Source: Veillonella rodentium (GTDB lineage Bacteria; Bacillota; Negativicutes; Veillonellales; Veillonellaceae). From it: a stretch of 64,000 nucleotides of DNA. Location: NCBI RefSeq assembly GCF_900187285.1, contig NZ_LT906470.1, forward strand, positions 41,001-105,000, written 5' to 3'. This document shows positions 56,101 through 64,000 of this stretch, one piece after another. The notes beneath the pieces are model-generated. The model made no database searches. It was not told the DNA's origin and saw only the letters and a list, made by a program, of their open reading frames with translations. Made by a program: the position numbers and the translations under genes. Each line of letters opens with the position of its first letter. Position 1 is the stretch's first letter.

Positions 56101-59100
56101 TGTAACTTTAGGTTCTGGCAATAATGCAATCAACATCAACGGTACTACAGGTATCATAAAAGCTGGTGACGGTGCTAATGCTGTAACTATCAATGGTACA
56201 AACGGCACTATTAACTCCGGTAAAGTGACTGTCAACGGTGCTGCTGGTACTGTAAACAACTTGACAAACATCACTTGGGATCCTGCACATATCACAAGCG
56301 GTCAAGCTGCAACAGAAGACCAATTGAAATCTGTTGATAAGAAAATCACTGACAACAGCACTGACTTGACTAAGAAGGGCTTGAACTTCCAAGCTGATTC
56401 TGGCGAATTAATTCATAAAGATCTCGGTCAAACATTAGATATCAACGGTGGCATTACTGAAAAATCTAAATTGTCCGACAACAATATCGGTGTGGTATCT
56501 GAAAACGGTAAGTTGAATGTTAAACTTGCAAAAGATTTAACAGGCTTGAACAGTGTAACAACTGGTCAAACAACTATCAATAACGATGGCTTGACAATCA
56601 ACAACAAACAATTCGTTACAGCTAATGGCTTTAATGCTAACAATACACAAATCAAAAACGTAACGGCTGGCGTGGAAGACAATGATGCTGTAAATGTTAA
56701 ACAATTGAACGATGTAAAAGCTGCATCTAATACAAAAGTAGAAGGTAGCAAAAACATCAATGTTGATGAAACTGTAGATAATGTAACAAAAGCTAAAACT
56801 TACACAGTTGCATTGAAAGACACTGTAACATTAGGTTCCGGTAATAATGCAGTCAACATCGACGGTACAACTGGTATTGTAAAAGCTGGTGACGGCGCTA
56901 ACGCAGTAACTATTAACGGCGTAAACAGCACAATCAATGCTGGTAAAGTTGCAATTGATGGTGCAATTGGTAATATCACTTCCGGTAAAGTTCTAGTTAA
57001 TGGTGCAAATGGTACTGTAAATAGCTTGACAAATATCTCTTGGGATCCTGCAAACATCACAAGCGGTCAAGCTGCAACAGAAGACCAATTGAAATCTGTA
57101 GATCAAAAAGTTACAGACAACACTAATAAAGGCTTGAACTTCAAAGGTGATGACGCAACAAGCATTCATAAAAACCTTGGTCAAACATTGGATGTTGTAG
57201 GTGGCATTTCTGATAAAGCTAAATTGTCTGACAACAACATCGGTGTTGTATCCGAAAACGGTAAGTTGAATGTTAAACTTGCAAAAGACTTAACAGGCTT
57301 GAACAGCGTAACAACTGGTCAAACAACTATCAACAACGATGGCTTGACAATCAACAACAAACAATTCGTTACAGCTAATGGCTTCAATGCTAACAATACG
57401 CAAATCAAAAACGTAACAGCTGGCGTAGAAGACAATGATGCTGTAAATGTTAAACAATTGAACGATGTAAAAGCTGCATCTAATACAAAAGTAAAAGGTA
57501 GCAAAAACATCGACGTTGATGAAGCTGTAGATCCAACTACAAAAGCTAAAACTTACACAGTTGCATTGAAAGACACTGTAACATTAGGTTCCGGTAATAA
57601 TGCAGTCAACATCGACGGTACAAAAGGTATTGTAAAAGCTGGTGACGGCGCTAACGCAGTAACTATCAATGGTGTAAACAGCACAATCAACGCTGGTAAA
57701 GTAGCAATCGATGGTGTAACAGGCAACATTAATGCAGGTAAAGTTCTGGTTAACGGCGCTAACGGTACTGTAAACAACTTGACGAACATTTCCTGGGATC
57801 CTAAGACGATCACAAGCGGTCAGGCGGCAACGGAAGACCAGTTGAAAGTTGTAGATGGCAAAATCGATAAAAACACTGAAGACTTGACTAAGAAAGGGTT
57901 GAATTTCGGCGGTGATTCCGGTGAAGCGATTCATAAGAATCTCGGTGAAACGCTTAATATCAAAGGCGGCGTATCCAAAAAAGAAGATTTAACTGACAGT
58001 AATATCGGTGTTATATCTGAAAACGGCAGTTTGAATGTTCGTTTGGCTAAGAATCTTAAAGGACTGGATTCCGTAACTGTCGGTGCGGACCCTTCGACAC
58101 AGGTTGTTCTTCGCAATAACAGCGTGTCTGTAGGCGGTAAGGTATATATTACCAATGCCGGTCTGAATGCCAATCATCAGATTATTACCAATGTAAAAGC
58201 CGGTGTAAATGATACCGATGCGGTTAATGTGGCTCAGTTAAATCAGAAGGTTGCGGCGGCTACTACCAAGGTGGAAGCCGGTGACAGCGGAAATACGGTT
58301 GTAACACCTGTTGAGAATAAAGACGGATCCAAGACGTATAAAGTGGACATCAAGCAGGACTTGAATCTTCACAGCGTAACGACTACGGACAGTGAAGGTA
58401 ATAAAACTGTAACTGACGCTAAAGGGCTGGCTGTTACGGATAAAGCAGGCAACACAACTGTAACCGATGGTAAAGGTTTAACTGTTACGGATAAGGAAGG
58501 TAACAAAACCACGACTACCGCAACAGGTACAACCGTGGCTGACAGTAACGGCAATACGACGGATATGAAAGCGACCGGCGTGACTGTGGCCGATAAGTCC
58601 GGCAATAAGGCGGAAATGACGTCTAAAGGTATGACCGTTACTACCGGTGAAGGTAAAAGTCAATTGATAACGACCGTATCCGGCGGCAGTGTAGTTAATC
58701 AGGACCTTCAGGGGAATAGAACCGCTACGCATGCTGCAGGGGTCGATATCAGTTCTAAAACGGCCATTACATCCATAAATGCCGAAGGGATCAGAATTTC
58801 AAATGGCAGTGCGGCTGCCGCGAGAAGAGCTGCTCCGATAAATAACGAGGTATCATTAACCAAGAACGGATTAAATAACGGCGGAAATCAAGTGACCAAT
58901 ATGGCCAGCGGTTACGCAGCCGGTGAAAATATCGACAATATCACTGATAAGAGTGACAGTTTGAGTAACGGCGCGACAATCGGTGACTTGAAGAAGGGTA
59001 TCGACAGCGTTAAGAAGGGCGGTCTGGACTTTGCCGGCAACAGCGGTGACTTCCATCGCGATTTAGGTCAAAAAGTGACCATCAAGGGTGAAGGCACTAA

Positions 59101-60268
59101 GGCCGACAGTGAATATTCCGGTGAAAACATTAAGACGATAGCGGATAAAGACGGTAACATCACTATTAAGATGGCGAAAGATCTTACAGGTCGTTCCGTT
59201 GAAATTGAAGAACGTATTACCGTGGGACCTAAAGGTGATAATGGACAAAATGCGGTAGCCATTAACGGTAAGGACGGCGTCGGACATATCGGTCTGAACG
59301 GCAAGGATGGTCGCAGCGCTGACATTTATACCGAAAAAGGTGATGCCGATCTCAGCGGCACTGAAATTACCCGTATTAAATACCAGGATGAAAGCGGTAA
59401 GACACATCAGGTGGCGACTAAAGATGACGGTATGAAATACGGTGGCGATTCCGGCTCCGTAATCAGTCAGAAGCTTAACGGTCAAGTTAATATCAAAGGC
59501 GGAATTACAGACCAGAGCAAACTTTCAACGGCGGATAATATCGGCGTAGTATCCGACGGCAGCAGTAATTTGAATGTGCGTCTCGCAAAAGATATTACCG
59601 GTATCAACTCCATTACGACAACGGATAATTCCGGTCATACAACCGTACAGAACGGTAACGGTATCACGATTAAGAATAATGGTGGTGGCAGCGTATCCTT
59701 AACAAGCTCCGGTTTGAACAACGGCGGTAATAAGATTACCAATGTGGCTCCTGGTGAAGTTAGCTCCAGTTCCACTGATGCAGTGAACGGTTCCCAACTT
59801 TACCGTGTAGCTAACAGTATGAACAATGTTGTTAGTGAAGTTCGTCAAGTTGGTGCTATGTCCTCCGCGTTATCCGCGTTGAAACCTATGGCTTATGATC
59901 CTTACGAACCTACTCAAATCATGGCGGGTTATGGTAACTACCATGGCGATTCCGCATTGGCATTAGGCGTGGCTCATTACAAAAATGAATCCATGATGTT
60001 ACATGCCGGTTTGGCTTGGGCAGGCGGCGACAGCCATATGATGGCGAATGCCGGTGTAACCTGGAAAGTAGGCAACAAGGATGGCGAAGCACAAACTGCA
60101 GATCGTTATCGCAAAGGACCTATCAGTTCCACATATGCAATGCAACGTGAACTTGCTGCAATGAAAGCTGAAAATCAAGGATTAAAAGGTGAAGTAGCTG
60201 ATTTGAAGGCTGAAAATGAACAAATGAAAGCTAATATTGCTGCAATGATGGCAAGACTAGGTTTATAA
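50132..60268 (+). CDS. TAA-6: giant trimeric autotransporter adhesin, 3378 residues
   Basis: An intact ESPR (MNRIYRVIWSQVRGAYVVVSEIAKN) leads into a signal core ending near residue 63 (SSVYA). YadA head repeats lie at about 125-520, then the neck motif 'KRTITNVAAGRVNAQSTDAINGSQL'. The stalk includes five large tandem units (about 1555-2590) of 241-258 residues, then a block of 15-17 residue repeats ('GNxTxVTDxKGLxVTDK', about 2755-2840). The anchor is about 3246-3315 ('SALKPMAYDPYEPTQIMAGYGNYHGDSALALGVAHY') and a coiled tail ends the protein. From about 51800 to 57770 the codon use is AT-rich, unlike either flank. The gene is followed by the 60360 secreted protein. Role: surface adhesion by trimeric fibres. 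Confidence 0.95.
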   Translation: MNRIYRVIWSQVRGAYVVVSEIAKNHSRGSKSFVGNSTKVAARVGLAAMILTGGSGLVSSVYAGTQGISLSPSSNGYDGGLTWLKPSPGAPEIRMFDYGTPGNEGLGYLYTNNKVFGIQIGNSASVRAKDGSVSGIAIGDYSTSQGLGAAFGQYAQSNAIGAVAVGSATKADAFNSLAMMRQAYAGAKYAAAIGTAASAQGEASLAMGHSALAKGTQSIAIGSANPTPLYDDRNTPYTKYDGNTNTQANGQRAIAVGQGAKSNTNDSVAMGTGASVVSGTNSKGKEFARGVAIGKDATSQGLQGVAIGNGAAHYRDNAVAIGNNAKTYAVDGISIGNNAEAGVENDPSYKVNNSIAVGNSAHATGGSAVAFGNDTNASGGSSVATGNAAWALGDRSTAVGNNAHAEGYGSISMGREASSLSTQTGDKKSVMAIGDDAQATGTRSIALGVSAQAGTLTRERDGRYKDNPELISKLNVVKEVSDAVAIGSEASVQANKGLALGSNAKVNHVRGVALGANSETADPVSTAGETINGLTYNYAGSSADSTVSVGNTSTKRTITNVAAGRVNAQSTDAINGSQLYGVANAVGNVAKSTKNILGGNAKVDQNGSITMTNIGDTGKNTVHEAIQSVNQGWELQVNGKKVKDVKAPNRTVNFNAGNNIKLEGAGDNVTVATVDDANFNSVTTGNVSMSKSGINAGGYQITNVKSGGDVVTNAANIGDISRIAAKYDKYLERGIASYEANGDGKVNMTGTNGLAAEVTGLKNTYVTSGTVSNDGKRLTLTRNDNQTFDVDISKISNGLSKTDYRLIANPAHGSNGEYKVAADGSMTLTVADADGSNPTQVKLTNIASKTQQDTNTTNINKNKQDITNINNTIGKGLNFAADSGAPINKKLGETLTVKGGATGALTDSNIGVVAKDGNLNVKLAKDLTGLNSVTAGSVRMGVHSDNKNYVTGLDNKEWNVQNPTITSGRAATEDQLKKVSDEIKTTNAAKTDYRLINNTNSADGSYSVENNKVDLKVKDEAHPNNPANTVTINNIASKTELDKLTERAVKYDLNGATVNKNKVTLEGQGGTTITNLKAGEVSSTSTDAVNGSQLHDVKIEAGKHSKVTVSDDNLKLTTTPATSTEGAKYDLRLNNKVTLGSGNNQVVLDGTAGRVTAGAVVMGAQTVQNTKHASETGNYVTNLSNKNWDSTSIVSGRAATEDQLKKVSEQITQQGSSATDYRLVRNSSADGSYKVNDNGEVSLTVEDKNHAGVKEQVTINNIASKTSVDKLTDRAVKYDINNGVVDKTKVTLEGADGTTITNVKDGAVTATSTDAINGSQLFKTKEELINKGMKFGADSGNVINKKLGEQVNVKGGITEASKLTAEDNIGVVSDGSNDLKVRLAKDLKGLNSVTVGDTKVTSNGITISNGATNNASVSLTKTGLDNGGNKITNVARGTIDSDAVNLAQLKEVSNSASAANTKVAEGKNIKVDESIDNVTKAKTYTVGLKDEVTLGTGNTAININGTTGIVKAGTGDNAVTINGTNGTINSGKVVVNGAKGTVNELTNRTWNPKAITNGQAATEDQLKVVDNKIDTTKTEIVEKGLDFQGDAGTAIHKNLGQTLKISGGQSDASKLSENNIGVVNNNGVLNVKLAKDLTGLNSVTTGATTINNNGLTIGGNTFVTSNGFNANDTQITNVKAGTEDNHAVNLKQLKEVSNNAAAAKTVVKAGKNINVTDSEDPLTKAKTYTVGLQDTVTLGSGNTAVNIDGTKGIVKAGEGNNAVTINGTNSTINAGNVAINGATGNINSGKVLVNGAKGTVNNLTNITWDANNITSGQAATEDQLKVVDKKITDNGSDLTKKGLNFKGDDATSIHKDLGETLDINGGISDASKLSNNNIGVVSENGKLNVKLAKELTGLTSVTTGATTINNEGLTIGGKKFVTANGFDANNTQIKNVKAGTDGNDAVNLNQLNEVKNASNTTVEGSENINVNSTVDPNTQAKTYKVALKDNVTLGSGNNAININGTTGIIKAGDGANAVTINGTNGTINSGKVTVNGAAGTVNNLTNITWDPAHITSGQAATEDQLKSVDKKITDNSTDLTKKGLNFQADSGELIHKDLGQTLDINGGITEKSKLSDNNIGVVSENGKLNVKLAKDLTGLNSVTTGQTTINNDGLTINNKQFVTANGFNANNTQIKNVTAGVEDNDAVNVKQLNDVKAASNTKVEGSKNINVDETVDNVTKAKTYTVALKDTVTLGSGNNAVNIDGTTGIVKAGDGANAVTINGVNSTINAGKVAIDGAIGNITSGKVLVNGANGTVNSLTNISWDPANITSGQAATEDQLKSVDQKVTDNTNKGLNFKGDDATSIHKNLGQTLDVVGGISDKAKLSDNNIGVVSENGKLNVKLAKDLTGLNSVTTGQTTINNDGLTINNKQFVTANGFNANNTQIKNVTAGVEDNDAVNVKQLNDVKAASNTKVKGSKNIDVDEAVDPTTKAKTYTVALKDTVTLGSGNNAVNIDGTKGIVKAGDGANAVTINGVNSTINAGKVAIDGVTGNINAGKVLVNGANGTVNNLTNISWDPKTITSGQAATEDQLKVVDGKIDKNTEDLTKKGLNFGGDSGEAIHKNLGETLNIKGGVSKKEDLTDSNIGVISENGSLNVRLAKNLKGLDSVTVGADPSTQVVLRNNSVSVGGKVYITNAGLNANHQIITNVKAGVNDTDAVNVAQLNQKVAAATTKVEAGDSGNTVVTPVENKDGSKTYKVDIKQDLNLHSVTTTDSEGNKTVTDAKGLAVTDKAGNTTVTDGKGLTVTDKEGNKTTTTATGTTVADSNGNTTDMKATGVTVADKSGNKAEMTSKGMTVTTGEGKSQLITTVSGGSVVNQDLQGNRTATHAAGVDISSKTAITSINAEGIRISNGSAAAARRAAPINNEVSLTKNGLNNGGNQVTNMASGYAAGENIDNITDKSDSLSNGATIGDLKKGIDSVKKGGLDFAGNSGDFHRDLGQKVTIKGEGTKADSEYSGENIKTIADKDGNITIKMAKDLTGRSVEIEERITVGPKGDNGQNAVAINGKDGVGHIGLNGKDGRSADIYTEKGDADLSGTEITRIKYQDESGKTHQVATKDDGMKYGGDSGSVISQKLNGQVNIKGGITDQSKLSTADNIGVVSDGSSNLNVRLAKDITGINSITTTDNSGHTTVQNGNGITIKNNGGGSVSLTSSGLNNGGNKITNVAPGEVSSSSTDAVNGSQLYRVANSMNNVVSEVRQVGAMSSALSALKPMAYDPYEPTQIMAGYGNYHGDSALALGVAHYKNESMMLHAGLAWAGGDSHMMANAGVTWKVGNKDGEAQTADRYRKGPISSTYAMQRELAAMKAENQGLKGEVADLKAENEQMKANIAAMMARLGL
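54797..57930 (+). repeat. Five tandem stalk units in TAA-6
   Basis: Measured at the sequence for 'SGQAATEDQLK', units begin at about 54797, 55571, 56294, 57059 and 57812. Spacings are 774, 723, 765 and 753 bp, all multiples of three. Neighbouring units, especially the third and fourth, are nearly identical over long stretches. Confidence 0.85.
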
Positions 60269-60294
60269 TACGTTCATTCTGATCATTACGGGCT

Positions 60295-60320
60295 GAGGAT
60301 TCCCTTTCGGGGGAGTCCTC
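60295..60320 (+). promoter_or_regulatory. Hairpin between TAA-6 and the 60360 gene
   Basis: GAGGATTCCC (60295-60304) pairs with GGGGAGTCCTC (60310-60320), lacking a T-run. Its position is equivalent to the hairpin at 30526-30545, before the other small secreted protein gene. Confidence 0.6.
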
Positions 60321-60359
60321 CCACCCGATTAATTCGTTGATAGAAAAGAGGAATAGATA

Positions 60360-61112
60360 ATGAAAAAATCCACTTTGCTTGCTTTCACAGCGGCAGTATT
60401 ATTCGGCAGTGGCGCATTGCAGGTTAATGCGGCACCTGCTACATATGATGATGCATTGCTTTTACCAAATCCGACTAAAATGCCTACACAAGGTTCCGTC
60501 GTATTGATCCCTGTGGCCAGCCCTCAGGCTGTACAAGGCATTCATGAATTTGTGAAAGCATGGGAAAATGCGGAAAAACACATTGCTCTAGCTGAAAGCA
60601 AAAAGAATAATCATCAAGAGTTGACTAAAGAAGAATCTAAATGGTTACACTCTAAAGATAAGCATAATTATGCTGATTATTTCCGTAAACATTCTTTAGG
60701 CTATGTACATGGTCAAGAGACTGCGTTGAACTGGAATGCTGAAAACCGCAATAAAAATGAGTATAGCTATTACACATTCCCTAAATATGATGAGGAAAAA
60801 GGTTTCACGAACAGCTATGGCTATAACGTATTGCGCAGCATGGTTGACCGCATGAATGAATTGCTTCAAAAACAAAAGGCCGTTGGCGGTCCTTTGACTG
60901 ATGAAGAAGCACAAGCATTGGAAGATGCTATGCTCGATATCATGGCTCAGGATCAAGAGCATGTATCGAATGAAGAATTGCGTCATTACATGAACGAAGC
61001 GGTTTGGTTTGCTACAAAACAAACTGTAAGAAATATGTCTGCAGAAGAACCTTCTGCCAGAGATATGCATGAAATCAATCTTCGTGAAGCGATTCAAGAA
61101 GAAAACAATTAA
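60360..61112 (+). CDS. Secreted protein paired with TAA-6, function unknown
   Basis: A 250-residue protein with a signal peptide (1-24, ending VNA) and an AAGAGGAA ribosome binding site. The mature protein is hydrophilic and helical. Its C-terminal 70 residues ('NEELRHYMNEAVWFA...MHEINLREAI') match the 30563 product. The central part, with 'HKDKHNYADYFRKHSLGYVHGQE'-like charged sequence, differs. It sits 91 bp after TAA-6 with a hairpin between, so the two are probably co-transcribed. Codon use is AT-rich like the 3' end of TAA-6. A periplasmic role in TAA biogenesis is a hypothesis from context only. Confidence 0.75.
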   Translation: MKKSTLLAFTAAVLFGSGALQVNAAPATYDDALLLPNPTKMPTQGSVVLIPVASPQAVQGIHEFVKAWENAEKHIALAESKKNNHQELTKEESKWLHSKDKHNYADYFRKHSLGYVHGQETALNWNAENRNKNEYSYYTFPKYDEEKGFTNSYGYNVLRSMVDRMNELLQKQKAVGGPLTDEEAQALEDAMLDIMAQDQEHVSNEELRHYMNEAVWFATKQTVRNMSAEEPSARDMHEINLREAIQEENN

Positions 61113-61414
61113 TTTGCACATAATATATAATTAATCTGTTATATGGATAGTTCTTTTCTTATATAGATTATGCTGTTTTTGTAATCTATCGAGTTATTTA
61201 CAATATAATAGTTTTTAATTATATAATAAGATGCCAATAAGGGATTCTATTGACGTACTGTCATATAGGAAAGAGGCTGTAACGGAATGCAGTAATGCGT
61301 TCTGTTGCGGTCTCTTTTGTTTGCGTGAAATTCGGTAAAAATAGTTTATTAAAATAAGTAAAAGATAGGGTGTAAAAGTTCTTAAAAAATAAGGTGAAAT
61401 TGAGAGAAATTCTG
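61113..61414. other. Intergenic region with terminator before the rRNA operon
   Basis: AT-rich. A long imperfect hairpin at about 61269-61316 (AAAGAGGCTG..AACGGAA / TTCTGTTGCGGTCTCTTT) is followed by TTGTTT and probably ends the TAA-6/60360 transcript. No gene is seen. Confidence 0.6.
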
Positions 61415-61443
61415 TTGACATGAGTATGTGGAAATGATATTAT
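61415..61443 (+). promoter_or_regulatory. rRNA operon promoter
   Basis: TTGACA (61415-61420), a 17-nt spacer and TATTAT (61438-61443) predict a start near 61450, about 180 nt before 16S. The leader contains CTTTGAAAACTGAAC (from about 61477), resembling the boxA-type antitermination segment that recurs before 23S at about 63476. Confidence 0.85.
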
Positions 61444-61630
61444 ATTTAAGCAGTCCCTTTGAGGGGGACGCAGATCTTTGAAAACTGAACAATGATAGGT
61501 AATCAATCAAAACGATTGAACATATGCCAGAGTGCGGGTTTTGACACAGTCAAAACCAACCATAATTCAAAGTTGCTTGATGGCAACGACAACAAAACAA
61601 ATGAGCTATTCAAATAGCTTCAAGATATCT

Positions 61631-63193
<1,563 letters not shown>

Positions 63194-63358
63194 GGGAGAC
63201 ATACACCGGGCCGAGATCCTGGATGTCACTTAGGTCGACACTTTGGATAGTAAGTAGACGTAGCATAAGCGCTAGCTGTACTTACCACTTATCATTGTTC
63301 GGTTTTGAGAGATCTGTAAAGACTCTCAGATGGTTTAATACCATTTACAATTTAATAG

Positions 63359-63458
63359 ATTTCGATGGCTATCCGGGCGCATGAGATGAACGACGTCGCC
63401 GCGTAATGGTAATTACGCAGGACAAGTGAAGCGAATGCAACGACGATAGACGCGAAAT
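63359..63458 (+). ncRNA. Structured module 1 in the rRNA spacer
   Basis: ATTTCG (63359-63364) pairs with CGAAAT (63453-63458). Inside, GCGTAAT (63401-63407) and ATTACGC (63412-63418) form a hairpin with a GGTA loop. It shares GAGATGAA, CGCCGCGTA/CTGCCGCGTA and CGACGATAG with module 2 in the same order. Confidence 0.6.
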
Positions 63459-63673
63459 ATATGAATTGTTTGTTCTTTGAAAACTGCATAGAAGAATTAA
63501 TATATATTTGTAAGGTCATCTCTTAGAATTTCTAAGTAGGTTGACCCGAGCACATAGGAAATAATTCTCTGACTTAATTGGTGACGTACATGTAAAATGT
63601 ACGGCTACAAATGAACGACAATGTATCTAATGCATGTCAATATTATCTCTCATGTATTTAATCATGAGATTTT

Positions 63674-63785
63674 CGTTAGCATTTGATGCATATCTAGGAG
63701 CCTGAGCGAGATGAAGCTGCCGCGTACTGTTGTACGTAAGGCAAAATCGAGCGTGAGGCGACGACGATAGGCGCACATGCTAACG
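63674..63785 (+). ncRNA. Structured module 2 in the rRNA spacer, next to 23S
   Basis: CGTTAGCAT (63674-63682) pairs exactly with ATGCTAACG (63777-63785), and the inner hairpin CGTAC (63723-63727) with GTACG (63732-63736). Stem sequences differ from module 1 but the pairing is kept. It ends a few bases before the predicted 23S start, so it may guide rRNA processing. Confidence 0.6.
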
Positions 63786-63791
63786 CAAAAT

Positions 63792-64000
63792 AAGTAAAGA
63801 TAATAAGGGCGTACGGTGGATGCCTTGGCGATATCAGCCGAAGAAGGACGCGGTAAGCTGCGAAAAGCTACGGAGAGGTGCAAGCAACCTTTGACCCGTA
63901 GGTATCCGAATGGGGGAACCCGGCAGTGGTTATGCACTGTCACCCATACCTTTGAGTATGAGGAGGGCACCCGGGGAACTGAAACATCTAATTACCCGGA
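63792..64000 (+). rRNA. rrl: 23S ribosomal RNA, 5' end only
   Basis: The 5' domain is recognised by GGGCGTACGGTGGATGCCTTGG and the following sequence through GAACTGAAACATCTAATTACCCGGA. The gene continues beyond the right edge. The exact 5' end is estimated by comparison with known 23S starts. Confidence 0.97.

Noticed and set aside
16724..61112. Transposase or other mobile-element genes that would explain the adhesin duplications
   Set aside because: No transposase, integrase or terminal inverted repeat pair is seen in or between the adhesin genes; homologous recombination between repeats is sufficient.

Overview
The window is chromosomal DNA from a diderm Firmicute of the class Negativicutes, most likely a Veillonella. 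The evidence is a Veillonella-type 16S rRNA gene at the right end, a tandem set of very large trimeric autotransporter adhesins (TAAs) as in known Veillonella adhesin clusters, and outer-membrane and S-layer-homology (SLH) features beside Firmicute-style ribosome binding sites. The 16S has differences from my memory of V. parvula, so I leave the species open.

Left part (1-16.4 kb). A truncated glycoside hydrolase family 3 gene is followed by a sigma-70-like factor and an unrecognised regulator-sized protein. Next is a complete type II-A CRISPR-Cas locus: tracrRNA on the minus strand, cas9-cas1-cas2-csn2 on the plus strand, and an array of 26 identical 36-bp repeats, one truncated end repeat and 26 spacers of 30 bp. 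After it come small membrane and secreted proteins, a sodium:solute symporter, a 33-codon holin-like toxin with all the signals of a type I toxin-antitoxin pair, and a lipoprotein.

Middle (16.7-61.1 kb). Five TAA genes (795, 3645, 2660, 2583 and 3378 residues) and one anchor-only remnant all run on the plus strand. Each full-length one has a signal region, YadA-type head repeats, a long repetitive stalk and a YadA membrane anchor. All five continue past the anchor, where the chain should be in the periplasm: the first ends in an SLH domain, the others in a coiled coil. Two related secreted proteins (30,563 and 60,360) follow the two largest TAAs. A cassette of about 1.1 kb with an 88-codon minus-strand gene is duplicated in front of the remnant and in front of the 2583-residue TAA. 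Both copies have lost the normal start of the extended signal peptide, one by a stop codon and one by an ATG-to-ATA change.

Right end (61.1-64 kb). An rRNA operon starts from a consensus promoter: 16S, a 600-bp spacer without tRNA genes but with two related structured modules, and the beginning of 23S.

The most promising undescribed items are the type I toxin-antitoxin locus (14,080-14,485), the duplicated RNA module in the rRNA spacer, the anti-repeat in the CRISPR leader, and the TAAs with periplasmic extensions and their companion proteins. All functional statements come from reading the sequence; no database search was run.
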